This document shows positions 25,001 to 35,275 of a DNA stretch of 64,000 nt, piece by piece. The notes below the pieces were generated by a model. That model searched no databases and had not been told where the DNA came from. It saw only the letters and a list, made by a program, of their open reading frames with translations. The stretch is from Pagrus major (taxonomy: Eukaryota; Chordata; Actinopteri; Spariformes; Sparidae): positions 17,060,197 through 17,124,196 of the forward strand of contig NC_133230.1 of assembly GCF_040436345.1 (NCBI RefSeq), given 5' to 3'. How positions within the stretch are numbered: the stretch's first letter is position 1; each line of letters opens with the position of its first letter. The position numbers and the translations under genes were made by a program.

Positions 25001-28000
25001 TATATAATTAGATTGATCCTTCAGTATGGCAGTATGATGCAGCCACACCAGAAATAGAAATATGGATCATTGTCACATTGTAACATGAAAAGTTTATTAT
25101 TGTAACAATTTATTTTCATTTTTTATTTTTCATGTTATGATAATATTAATAGTATATTGTTATTACAAGAAATGCTTGGTAAGTTTGTATTTTTTAATAG
25201 CGTGAAAACATCTTGTTACAGCAAAAATATGTATAGCGTGACACTGATTCATCTGTATTTTTCTGCCGTGGCAGCGAAACGCTTCCGTAACTCAAAGACC
25301 TAAAGTACATTTGAAAAAAAAATTTAATTCCACTAAATTTATTCTATATTTTCTTCCTCTCTTGTACATATTTATGTACTATATGTAAGAGGTTTTCTAT
25401 TCAAAGGAGCTAATTCACTTGGTATTCCAGATAGGGTCTAATATGTATCGTTTAAAGAGTCACATAAACCATACGATATCTAGGGTCGGCCGTCCTTGCC
25501 TTTGTTTTCATTGTGTCTCGTTCTACCTCAGGAACTGGAAGATGCGCTGGTTTGTACTGAGGGACAACAAGCTGATGTACTATGACAACGACAGTGAGGA
25601 GAAGCTGAAGGGAACCATCGACATCCGAGCTGCCAAGTAAGATTTAAACGAAGCTCCAGAGCCAGAAAACACACACAATCCCTTCTTCGCTGTTTCTCTA
25701 GTAAACAGCTGCATCTCTCAGACACATGCGCTGTTTGTGTTTACAGGGAGATCGTGGATAATCATGAAAAGGAGAACGCTCTGAACATTGTGACAGACGA
25801 GAGGACCTATCAGGTGTTTGCTGAGTCACCAGAGGATGCAAGGTGAGGTGGACAGTAAACGGCATCGAGTTCCTGTTTTTATCCGAGTGGATTCATATGT
25901 TCTTCTAACATCTGTCTTTCTATGCAGTGGGTGGTTTAATGTGCTCAGTAAGGTGCGTGTGTGCACACCTGAGCAGCTGCTGGAGATGTCCCATGAACAG
26001 GCCAACCCCAAGAACGCTGTGGTCAGTCTCTAAACACAAGATGACAATAACTTTTTATGTGTTTGAGTTACTCCTTTGTAGAAGTTCTAGTGCACCATTA
26101 GTTCATGTTTTCAAGTGTTCTCTTTTTTAACTTGTTTGTCCTTCAGGGAACTCTTGACGTGGGGCTGATCGACTCTGTTTGTGCTTCAGACAACCCTGAT
26201 CGGTAAGTTTGGTGACTCATGAGAAAGAAAGGAAAGGCTGATTCACTTTGTCGAGGAGCATATTAAGAAGATAATAAGCTTTTGGTTTTGGTGTCAGTTA
26301 CTCTTCCTGAGAGAAACTTTTTAAAAGCTATAGTTGAACAACAGACCTGTTGTCTCAGCATGCCATCTCTATCCATCTTTTGTATACTTAAGTACGTGAT
26401 TTTTTTTTTTTTCTTAATTTAAAAGTCTATCATTTGATGTTTACAGGCCAAACTCCTTTGTCATCATCACGGCCAACCGTGTGATCCACTGCAACAGTGA
26501 CACACCGGAGGAGATGCATCACTGGATCAGTCTGCTGCAGAAACCAAAAGGAGACGCCAGGATAGACGGGCAGGAGTTCCTTGTCAGAGGTGAGAACAGA
26601 ATTCTGGGGGGATACATATAAACCGTCACATGCAAAATTACAGGGTTATATTACAATTTAGCAATGTTGTAAAAAGGACGCTTGTGTAAAAGATATCATG
26701 TTACTTTAATTTTAACTTTGATAACAGTGAAAGTCATCCATACAAATACTGTAGTACTTTCTAAATATCTGATATTAGATGTACATGCAAATGAAAATGA
26801 CATTATGTGGCCTTTTTTTCTTCAGATCATTAAATTGTTCCTCAACCGTTGTGTTACTGTAATAAAACATCTCATTCTTCCCTCTGCCTTTTCTCTCTCC
26901 CTGCCTTGTCATCTTTCAGGCTGGCTCCAAAAGGAGATGAAGACGAATGCAAAGAGCACCTCCCTGAAGCTGAAGAAGCGCTGGTTTGTTTTGACCCACA
27001 ACTCTCTGGATTACTACAAGAGCTCCGAGAAAAACTCCTCCAAGATGGGAACTCTGGTCCTCAACTCCCTCTGCTCCATCATTCAGCCGGATGAACGAGT
27101 GCACAGGGAGACAGGTGAGGAAAGAGAAATGGCGGGAAATGGCAGAAAGGGCAAATTTAATGAGGGATTAGACATATGAGGTTAGGGACCAGATGTAAAG
27201 TGAGGATTGTAGTTTCATTATATGCATGAAAAATGTATTATTAACTGGATTTTTATTAAACTAAGTGAAGGATTATGATTTAATCTCCCCTTAGTGGTGA
27301 CATTTTTTAATCTTGAACTAATAAATGCTGAAACAAATGTTTTCTCAGGTTACTGGAACATCATTGTGTACGGGAGGAAGCATTCCTACCGCCTCTACAC
27401 TAAGATGCTGAACGAGGCCATGAGGTGGACGGCTGCCATACAGGGAGTCATAGACAGCAAGACTCCCATAGAGACTCCAACTCTGCAGCTCATCAGAGAC
27501 ATCAAGGTAAAACACACAAAGAGAGAAACATTTACAGTGAAATCTTCAGATTAATTAACATAAAGTCACTCATTAATTTGAATCTCTTTGTGTCCTCCTC
27601 AGGAGAACAGTGTGAACCCAGACATCGTGGAGCAAATGTACAGGAGGAACCCCATCCTGAGATACACTCAGCATCCTCTGCACGCCCCTCTGCTGCCGCT
27701 CCCTTATGGAGAGGTCACCAGCTGTGAGTAAAACTTGAACTCATCTAGTTAGTTGCCTGCTCCTCATTTGCATAAAGTTGATTTCTAGCTACTTTATGCA
27801 AATTAGGGGCGTCTGGAAACATGGCTATTTTTTTCACCTAAAATAGAAACACATTTCACTGAGCTATTTTTGTCATATAAGAGAAATTTTCCAAACAAGG
27901 CGCCATGTTGGTCGGATTAGCAGCAGCCAACGAGCGGCATTCATCCAATCAGGAGCAGCCAGTGTGTGATGTGAGTGCGTGGTTGGCGGAGGGCCCCTGT

Positions 28001-31000
28001 GGACACATACCATGAGGGAAAAGCACAGGCTTAAATACACATCGACTAATTACCAAATGAAACAGAGGCGAACGGGAAGAAAGGCGGGAAAAGTACAAAG
28101 AGAGGAAGTGAAAAGCAAAACATGACACATGAGAAGAGCACTTACAAAATAAAAGAGGAAACAACTCAGCCAAGAATCCAAACCATGACAGAAATACCTG
28201 GTTTTATCGCCAAGACACAATTGGAAAAGTCCAGACCACTTGCTAAAAATCAATCAGTCGTCAGCTGTTGGGCAGCTGTCTCACCTAGATGTCACACAGT
28301 AATCATCCCCTCCTAATACACATGTAATTTAAAATATTCTATCTGATACACACTTAAAAAATTATGATCTGATACATACAACCCTGACGTCTTGACTGCA
28401 CATTGGCATCATCCTTGTTTTTTCATAGCTGTTTTTGCTGCCAACTTGAGCATCATCTGCATAGCTACATATTGTTTTTTCTGCTCTACTAAGCATTTCT
28501 CTGTCTTTGTTCACCCTTTTCTTTTCTTTCCTTTTTTTTATCTTTGTCTGTGTGCAGTACAAAGGCAGCAGGGCTATGCCAGTCTGCAGGATGAGGCGGT
28601 GCGAGTTTTCAACTCACTGCAGGAGATGGAGACTCTAGCAGACACAGTGCCCATCATCCAGGGCATCCTGCAGACCTGCCAGGACCTGCGCCCTCTCAGG
28701 GATGAGGTACTTTATTTTAGTATTCTTTTTGTTTTGTTTGTCTATCAAATAATTACCTGCCAATTTCAGGCACTTCTCTAATCTCTGTGCTTTTTTCACC
28801 ATAAATATAAGAAGATCATGTTTCTGAAGGGGTCCGACATGTTTATTTGCCGTCAAATGTTGAATAAAACTCTCAAATCGCCTCCATATTTGACTCCGTT
28901 TCTCAGGTATACTGTCAGGTGATCAAGCAGACCAATCATGTGCCTCAGCCTAACAGCCCAGCCAATCGGGCACACTGGCATCTGCTCACCTGCATGAGTT
29001 GCACCTTCCTGCCCAGTCGAGCCATCCTCAGATACCTCCGCTTCCACCTCAAGAGGTGTGTGTCTTTGTGTCTGGATCAAGGATTATGCTTATATGATGT
29101 ACCACTCATGGAATTAACATGTAATAACTGTGTCATGTGATTTGACTCAGGGTACGTGAGCGCTACCCCGGCACAGATATCGAGCGCTACGCCAGTTTCA
29201 TCGGAGAATCCCTTAAGAAGACCAAGACTCGTGAATTTGTTCCCTCCCAGGAGGAGATCGCCGCCCTGCTGGTGAGACAGGAGATGAGCACCACCGTGTA
29301 CTGCCACGGAGGAGGATCCTGCAAGATCTCCATAAATTCACACACCACAGCTGGAGAGGTATAGCACACATTAACAGACATCTGAGTCAAGAGCTAATGG
29401 TTGAATTGCTGTGTGCGATAAGAAACTGATCCATGTTTTTGTGCTGCTGCTGCTGCAGGTTGTGGAGAAGTTGATCAGAGGTTTGGCCATGGAGGAGAGC
29501 AAGAACCTGTTTTCTCTGTTCGAACACAATTCCTGCACAGACCGAGCTTTGGAGAGCAGAGTGATTGTGGCAGACGTTCTGGCCAAGTTTGAAAGGTATC
29601 TAAGTACAATATATAAATGTTTTCCTGAGGGATTCATCTGTAATATTTATATTTGCACATATTTCAGTTGCTTGAGGCCAAAATACTGGTTTAGCTAGAT
29701 GTCCATCTGACTAATTATGCCGTTAACTTTGCGTTTGTTTTGATCTGTGTGTGGTAACTCATCCTGAGTCTGCTTTGTTGTTTTCTCCAGACTGGCAGGC
29801 AGCGAGGAAGAGGAGGAGGAAGGAGAATGGAAACTCTATTTCAAGCTCTATTGCTTCTTGGATGTGGAGAGCATGCCAAAGGAAGGAGTGGAGTTTGCAT
29901 TCATGTTTGAGCAGGTGAGACTCACCGTACACTGTAGGTTTGAGAAGTAACTCTGTTTAGGCACGACTATGGCTTCAAATTCAATTCTTTAAATGCTTTA
30001 AAAATGGTTTTCAAGCTGTGGTCCAGTATAGGAGAAATAAAAGGTTAAATCCTTTCGTAACTTGTTCAGAACGCTACTTCTGATTCCTGTGATGTTATTT
30101 AGTAAGATGATTAATTGTCACTTTCCTCTCTTTCTCAGGCCCATGAGTCTCTGATAAGCGGTCACTTCCCGGCCTCAGAGGAGACTTTGCAGCACTTGGC
30201 CGCTTTACGCCTCCAGTATCTCCATGGTGACGGGGCAGGTCGGGCCGGCTGGAGCCTCGGAACCGTCTATCCAATCGGACGTCTCCGCAATCGCATCCTC
30301 CACTCGACCAAGCCGGGCGTGGGGGCAGCAGGTGGGGCTGGAGGAGCCGGAGGAGGTGGACCAGGAGAAGGGAAGGGCACCGTAGTATCGCAGGGAGGCA
30401 TCCCAATCGGGGTGGAGAAACGAAAGACTCCGAGCTTCCTGGATGGCACCCTGAGGAGAAGCTTCAAGACGGGGTCACTGAAGAAGCAGAAGGTCAGTGG
30501 TGGAAGTAGAAGTAATCCATTGCAAATCATGTGTACTCAATATTATATATTAGTCCATATTATATTATATTATATTATACTTAACTGAGATGTGTTGCTG
30601 CAGGTGGAGGAGGAGCAGATGCTGGAGATGTGGGTGAAGGAGGAGACGTCAGCCACAAGGACCAGTGTTCTGGAGAAGTGGACCCGTCTGCAGGGCATGC
30701 CTCAGCATCAGGCCATGCTTAAATACATGAGCATCATCAAGGAGTGGCCTGGATACGGATCAACTCTGTTCGATGTGGAGGTGAGAAAATAAAAAGTAAA
30801 TGATGGACTGAAGGTATCTGCAAACGCCTGATGCTTAACCTCTTCTTTTCCCTGCTGTCCCCTCTGCAGTGTAAGGAGGGAGGTTTCCCTCACGATCTGT
30901 GGCTGAGTGTGAGCGCTGACAACGTGTCAGTGTATAAACGCGGTGAACCCAAGCCGCTGGAGACCTTCCAGTACGAACACATCACCTTTTTTGGGGCTTC

Positions 31001-31448
31001 ACAGCTCTGCACCTACAAGATCATTGTGGATGAGAGGGAAATGTTCTTTGAGACGCCACTGGTGAGCGCTCGTTATTCAGTATTTACTCTTTATTTTTAT
31101 TTTTTTGTTGTAAATTTTTAATATAATTTTTTCTTTACGGCTTTTTGGGCTGCACCTAAGGATTATTTTTATTATTTTCACCACTGATCCACTGTTTTTC
31201 AGTTTCATGGAAATGTAATTATAAATTGCTGTATTACCCCTTTAATTTTTTCCAACAAATGATCACCTAATCACACACAAATGCAGCCATGCACAGTCAG
31301 ATTAGGACCAACATTAATCCACCGCTTTCTTCTCTCCCTTCAGGTTGGGGAGATCACCAAGATCATGAGGGCCTACATTAACATGATGGTGAAGAAACGC
31401 TGCAGCATCATGTCAGTGACCAGCGTCGCCAGTTCCTGGGTCAGGTGA
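3980..31448 (+). CDS. myo10: Unconventional myosin-X (myo10-like), 42 exons, 5'-incomplete
   Basis: This is a filopodial motor that walks on actin bundles and carries integrins, Mena/VASP and phosphoinositide-linked cargo to filopodium tips (known of the family). Forty-two coding exons join with all phases consistent and no internal stop, giving 2,078 residues and a TGA at 31446-31448; human MYO10 has 2,058. Domain order in my numbering: motor 1-~725, three IQ motifs ~735-800, charged helix/coiled coil ~805-915, PEST-like region ~930-1137, split PH1 with PH2 inside ~1165-1390, PH3 ~1390-1507, MyTH4 ~1550-1700, FERM ~1700-2070. Exon coordinates are in the four block entries. The first exon starts in phase 0 at Gly, matching the second coding exon of human MYO10, so about 7 N-terminal residues are missing. 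Teleosts carry several myo10 paralogues; I cannot tell which this is. Confidence 0.95.
7931..8030. repeat. (TC)n microsatellite
   Basis: About 100 bp of CT/TC dinucleotides with G and A interruptions inside the large myo10 intron. Confidence 0.9.
8331..8573 (-). mobile_element. LTR-like dispersed repeat, copy 2
   Basis: Purine-rich sequence ending CCATGACA, as in the 28190 copy. It contains the AACACATAAATAAGAGG region, equivalent to the ACAAAATAAAAGAGG of that copy. It is more diverged and has its own internal segment. The long minus-strand open frame across it is a by-product of composition. Confidence 0.4.
12345..12540. repeat. A-rich dispersed repeat in large myo10 intron
   Basis: A run of AAACTGAACT, AAACTAAACTGAATT and AAAACTAAATTG phrases, typical of a common teleost intergenic repeat (remembered). 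Boundaries are approximate. Confidence 0.45.
12858..12887. repeat. (TG)n microsatellite
   Basis: A pure TG run of about 15 units in the large myo10 intron. Confidence 0.9.
13012..13060. repeat. (CTT)n microsatellite
   Basis: About 16 CTT units. The apparent polyserine/polylysine open frames over it are artefacts. Confidence 0.92.
13923..16319 (+). other. myo10 introns around exon 15280-15467
   Basis: The two introns at 13923-15279 and 15468-16319 contain no recognisable gene. About 14420-15050 is non-repetitive and includes a CAATTAATTATGATC homeodomain-like site, so it may be regulatory (inference only). The second intron ends in a TG/CG-rich microsatellite that reaches the 3' splice site at 16319. 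Confidence 0.5.
16229..16313 (+). repeat. (TG)n tract abutting the P-loop exon acceptor
   Basis: About 85 bp of TG repeats, with CG and TC interruptions, end six bases before the exon at 16320. They stand in place of a normal polypyrimidine tract, leaving only TATTCCAG at the splice site. UG-rich RNA near acceptors is a known binding site for TDP-43/CELF-type splicing repressors; CFTR exon 9 is the textbook case. Confidence 0.85.
16455..17413 (+). other. myo10 intron with dispersed repeat
   Basis: AT-rich intron. It has an A-run near 16646-16660 and a diverged copy, at about 16840-16990, of the same dispersed family seen near 2785 and 21290 (shared phrase around CCAAAACCCCAAGATATT). No coding signal. 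Confidence 0.45.
19749..20399 (+). repeat. myo10 intron largely filled by a dispersed element
   Basis: About 19790-20181 looks like a short non-autonomous element. It ends in AAACTATCCCTTTAA, a terminus shared by several teleost MITE-like families that I recognise from memory. The other end is not clear. The intron itself is bounded by GTAGAA and CTCTCAG. Confidence 0.4.
21290..21470. repeat. Dispersed repeat fragment in myo10 intron
   Basis: Sequence around CAAAACCCAAGGTGACATC, GATATTCATTTTATGG and TTTCAGAAACTGGAAACC matches the layout of the copies near 2785-3110 and 16840-16990. It is a diverged copy of a family common in fish introns. No coding capacity. Confidence 0.45.
22175..23657 (+). 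CDS. myo10: myo10 neck, charged helix/coiled coil and PEST/polyproline exons
   Basis: Exons 22175-22281, 22387-22666 and 22788-23657 (870 bp, the largest). They encode three IQ-like calmodulin-binding helices ([17 protein letters not shown] and [11 protein letters not shown] cores). A Lys/Glu-rich single-helix stretch follows ([15 protein letters not shown]), then the dimerising coiled coil ([14 protein letters not shown]), and then the conserved EEEVDEGF motif. A segment at 23125-23385 is very rich in proline, with runs of five to ten prolines separated by Ala/Gly/Leu. The acidic stretch with [22 protein letters not shown] resembles the human PEST region. Compared with human, the charged helix is shorter and the polyproline is an addition. 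In human MYO10 this antiparallel coiled coil sets bundle selectivity, and calmodulin binds the neck. Confidence 0.92.
23852..27506 (+). CDS. myo10: myo10 split PH1, PH2 and PH3 exons
   Basis: Exons: 23852-23975, 24060-24198, 25532-25636, 25747-25842, 25928-26021, 26147-26202, 26447-26589, 26920-27114, 27349-27506. The first ends the acidic region and starts PH1 (YFHGYLYMK). [12 protein letters not shown] and WFRSKQESL are the PH1 N-half. PH2 then begins inside the PH1 loop with [10 protein letters not shown] and [12 protein letters not shown]. The PH1 C-half includes HHWISLLQ, and PH3 follows with GWLQKEMK and [15 protein letters not shown]. This interrupted-PH layout is a hallmark of myosin-X and binds PtdIns(3,4,5)P3 in the family. 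The donor after 24198 is AG|GTTGTT, a weak but phase-correct site; it precedes a 1.3-kb intron. All other sites are standard. Confidence 0.93.
24199..25531 (+). other. myo10 intron between PH1 N-half and PH2
   Basis: A 1.33-kb AT-rich intron in which I see no gene, repeat family or clear hairpin. It starts with the weak donor GTTGTT and ends TACCTCAG. Confidence 0.5.
27603..31448 (+). CDS. myo10: myo10 MyTH4-FERM exons and C terminus
   Basis: Exons: 27603-27723, 28558-28706, 28907-29055, 29151-29358, 29459-29595, 29791-29914, 30139-30492, 30604-30780, 30870-31061, 31344-31448. MyTH4 includes [40 protein letters not shown] and [19 protein letters not shown], closely matching human. FERM F1 starts near [21 protein letters not shown], and F3 includes [20 protein letters not shown]. 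In the family this unit binds integrin beta tails, DCC/neogenin and microtubules. Exon 30139-30492 holds a glycine-rich insert at about 30321-30384 that human lacks. The protein ends SVASSWVR, unlike human GSSR. The next in-frame codon is TGA at 31446-31448. Confidence 0.93.
27724..28557 (+). other. myo10 intron carrying a minus-strand LTR-like repeat
   Basis: The intron between the first two MyTH4 exons. About 28008-28190 is a minus-strand copy of the LTR-like family seen at 196-366, 8331-8573 and 33524-33971; shared phrases include AGCAAAACATGACACATGAG. The part before it (about 27760-27990) is also repeat-like. No gene. Confidence 0.5.
28008..28190 (-). mobile_element. LTR-like dispersed repeat, copy 3
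   Basis: This is the best match to the copy at 196-366; both run from an AAATACACA region to a CATGACA end. It lies in a myo10 intron in antisense orientation. Confidence 0.5.
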
Positions 31449-33347
31449 TCGCCACCAACCAGTCAGAGCCCTCGGTTCATCCAGTGGCAACAGATGCCTC
31501 AGCCCTTCTGCATCGGTTGGTTGGTTTTGACGGAGGCAGTCGCACCAAATCCTCAAGGTTGAATCAAAAGGGTGGTGGTGGAAGAGCGTCTATGATTGAA
31601 CGGGGGGAAAAAAGCAAGATAGAAGTGGACACAGTAGCCAAACGCACACTCTACTGGCCTGGGTTTCACTTGGGATAAGGGAATAAGGGATCTATTTAGA
31701 AACGAGCATGACAAAGAAAAACAACCTGTATTTTGGGACGGTCCTTTCAAACACACATAACCCCCCAGTTGTAGTCCTGCATGTAGATGTTCAAGCACAC
31801 TCGAAACTTCTCTCCGCTTTCCTTTCCGGACAAAAACTCCGTAATAACAAGCACAACTCAGCCGCCCAGTCCCAGTCTGTCCCAGGCGGAGACAGACACC
31901 CTCGCTCCCCAGTGCACTGCCAGACAGAAGAAAGCCACACTTTCTCAGTTAAATCATTCTTTCTCACTCCTCCAGTTTCAGACTCTCTCTCTCTCTCTTT
32001 CTCTTCATGTGAACTCACTCCCGTTGCATCTTTGTTTGGTATTAAGTTATAACGCTGAATTCTTGTTCTTGCTTGCTTTCTCTCTGTTGTATCTGTAACG
32101 TCAGCTGTTATCACATCTGTTCGTGACTGAGAAAAAGGACTCGATGATGATTCTTCTTCAGGGCTGCTAAAAAGGGGGGAAATGAGCTCCCTGCCCGCCC
32201 AACACAGTGTTCACTTGCTCACTCGTCAGTGCCACCGTGTGGCCACAAGAAGAAGACAGCCAAAGGAAGTGGCTTTAAATATTTCTGAACACTGTCAAGT
32301 AGATATTCTTGAGAAGAAAGAGAAGAGGTTTTCGCTTTGGAGGCTCTCTGGTCGTGGAGAGTCTGTGCATGGCTCGACAAGGAGAACATTTACCAGAATA
32401 GTATGAGACAAAACATTTCCCTATCTGTGTCTACATATAAAACACTATCTACTGTATATTCACATACACATAGACTGAACCGACATGTATCGTTTTGTAC
32501 TGTATATCACACATTATAAGAGTTATTGAATTTTTCGGTGGCCACTGCACTGTACAGTAGATGCCATACTAAATGCAATGTGACACCTCGTGTAAAATAC
32601 ATGCAAAGTGAATGGTGTATGTCTGAATATGATGCCAATACTGTACATCCTTCACTGGCTGTGCCATTAATGTGACTCACAGAGAAATAAGAATTAATAG
32701 CAAAAAACACCATAATGACACTGGCTGCCACAGTGTTTTGATGAATTTATCATTGTTATTATCTCGTAATTGGAGCCATAAAATACTGTATATCCCCATC
32801 TGCTCATGCTATTCTCACTTTTTTCTTTACTAAGATCAGTGACTCTAAAAATAACGCATAAGAGCTCCGGTTTGTCTGTTTACCAACCTGTTTATGAACT
32901 TTTATTACTGGTATTATTACTGTACGCCCTCTGCTATCTTAACCACCCCGAAGTGCTGTGTCTGGAATGCTGCTGTGTGTGTGTGTGTGTGTGCGTGTGT
33001 GTGCGTGTATCCATGGTGTAGTTAATAGTTGGAGAAGAAAAGGGAAATGAGAAAAGAGATTTTTACCGAGTGTATTCCTCGGAAATAAGACGTATTTACA
33101 TGACTAACCTAAGAATGGTGTCGTGATCGTGAGTTAAAGGGAAAAGCATGGGACATGAAGGGAGGGTTTTGGGGTTATTTATTTCTTATTGAACTGTATG
33201 TATTGCAAGGTGTGTTTTGGAAGGATAATGTATAAAAAAAATATATAGGATTTTTGCAGTGTAAGAGGAGCAGATATGACACTGTGAGGATATGGGCTCA
33301 GAGATGGTTTAATTGTGCACTGAGAATGCTGACAGTCACATCACTGC

Positions 33348-33350
<3 letters not shown>

Positions 33351-33388
<38 letters not shown>
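33351..33388. repeat. (GT)n microsatellite in myo10 3' region
   Basis: A pure GT run of about 19 units. A second, interrupted one lies at 32974-33008. Confidence 0.9.
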
Positions 33389-33390
<2 letters not shown>

Positions 33391-33523
33391 ACGGACTGAA
33401 AGTGAAGTCACTGTTCTGTCAATATCACCTGACTCTGTGGCACTGCAGGTAGATGGCAGCGTCCCTCATGGATAACAACTCTAGAGGATGAAAACACTTC
33501 CATATCAAGGGGGGATGGACATG

Positions 33524-34020
33524 AAACATGGTCCAACTAATCTAATTTTGTTTTTGGGTTTTGAGTTTAGTTATTTCCTGTTTTATTTTGTGGGTTTTAT
33601 CCTCACTTGTCATGTGTCTTTTACACTTCCTGTCTTTGTTTGTTTCCCACCTTTTTTGATTGCCTTTATTTGTTTCACCTCCCTCATTAGTCTTCCCTGT
33701 TCTCCAGCCCTTTTTTTACTCATCATGTGTCTTCGGTGTTCCTGGTTTTGTTCCCTGTGCCTTTTGGGTTTGTTCTGAGTTTAGTTTTTTGTATTTTTCT
33801 TTAGTTTATAGGATTCACCCCAGTCTGTCTTGTTTGTTTTTTTTTTTTGTCTGTTTTGTTGCCTTCCTTTGATTTTTCAGCTTTACGTTATTGAAGCTCA
33901 CCTTTTGTTTCCCAATCCACCTGTCTTGGTGTCTTGCATTTGCTAATCATCACAGTACAAACCAACCAAATATGGACCCAGCAGATTCCTCCTTTGAGGA
34001 TGAAACCTTCAAAATAAAAC
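33524..34020 (+). mobile_element. LTR-retrotransposon fragment (Ty3/gypsy-like, degenerate)
   Basis: A T-rich stretch with phrases such as TTTCCTGTTTTATTTTG and CACTTCCTGTCTTTG is the reverse complement of the repeats at 196-366, 8331-8573 and 28008-28190. Just after it, ATG at 33972-33974 opens a frame beginning MDPADSSFEDETF, like the start of some gypsy-type gag proteins. I infer an LTR plus the first codons of gag. The frame soon stops, and no pol is present, so it is dead. Confidence 0.4.
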
Positions 34021-35139
34021 AGTAAAATAACTGGACTTATAAACCCAAACCATGATAACTGTGTCAATGATAATTTCAATATTTTCTCTGAAAACAGTTA
34101 TGGTTTGCTGCTTGCCAGGCTGCGTATTTAAGTGAAGTTGAACTTCTTTCCAGGTTAAGTTGTTTGTTGTCTATCTGGAGTGCCACTTGCAGGGCCGAGG
34201 CCAGGATTTTAGAAATACTGAGGTCAATGGTGCCAAAAACGATGTTATTATAATTTGGATTTTCTTCTTCTTTCTGCACAGTTATATTGTCTTAAGATTT
34301 AACTTCCCAACATGGTCCAAAAGCCTCCCCACATTATCAGGAATATTTATTTTGGTGAGACAATGGCAAATGATGTAATAATTTGGCCTGCAAATTTAAA
34401 TATATTTTAAGTAATACCATAAATAGGCCTGTTAAAGTATCCAGGTGTGTATTCCCTTTACTTCCTTTGTTAAAATGCCCCAAAATTCCTTTAAAAAGTA
34501 CCAAGGACATGACCTCAGTGTCTTCTATCGTGGCTCCGACCCTTGCTGCATACACACAGCCCACTGGGATCCTGCCTATAGAGTTAGAATAAGCAGAACT
34601 CACTCATGGGTTCAACTTTGAACTTTTGGTTATTTTGGTTTTGGCTATAACGAGAGGAGAACCAGAAAAAGTAACCCATAAGCCATAATTAACAAGGAAC
34701 CCTATGCTGTCTGTTCTAGTTATTCTATATCTATGGTTCTGTCTGTCACTGATATTACACTGAGTAGGAGGAAGTTGCCCTAGAGTTGCTGAAATGCGAT
34801 CAGTGTGTTTGCTAAGGAGAACGACAAATTCAAGTTTGCGGTATCTGATCACAAATCTGTTTCCAAGGGCAACTTCATCACAAAGGGTCCTGTTATCAGC
34901 CGCAGGCGGCCAGAGTGGGGCCCATTCTTATCTTATGTTATGCTTATTATCATCATTACATAGTAGAACATATTGTGCTTGTTTAAAAAAAAAGAGAAAG
35001 AGAGAGATATGTGTGTTGTTCTTTTTTATTTGTAACTGGCTTTACAAAATTATGCTTTAATAAATTATTGGAATTATTGTCCTCGACTTCATGTTGTCAT
35101 TGTGAATTTATTTTGAGACATAAAGACCGACAAACAGTG

Positions 35140-35275
35140 GTGGAAAGTAACTAAGGACATGGATTAGTTACTTTACTAACTTCAGTACAATTTTGAGGTA
35201 CTTCATTTAGATTTTCATTTCATGCTACAATATATACTTTTACTCCACCAGATTTCAGAGGGCAATATTGTAGTC
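35140..35275. repeat. AAGTACT-rich dispersed repeat
   Basis: It contains GTGGAAAGTAACTAAG, GAGGTACTTCATTTAG and CTTTTACTCCACCAGA in order. Related copies are at about 39330-39610, 42205-42340, 50989-51200 and 52080-52230. This is a frequent intergenic repeat of spiny-rayed fish (remembered). Confidence 0.55.

Larger units (their letters stand above)
31449..35100 (+). other. myo10 3' UTR and downstream spacer
   Basis: Non-coding sequence after the TGA at 31446-31448. Possible poly(A) signals AATAAA are at 34013-34018 and 35059-35064; the second is followed by a T/GT-rich stretch and is the better end, but neither is proven. TG microsatellites lie at 32974-33008 and 33351-33388, and an LTR-like insertion at about 33524-33971. 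If transcripts reach 35064, the 3' UTR is about 3.6 kb and includes the retroelement. The short open frames here are not genes. Confidence 0.5.
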
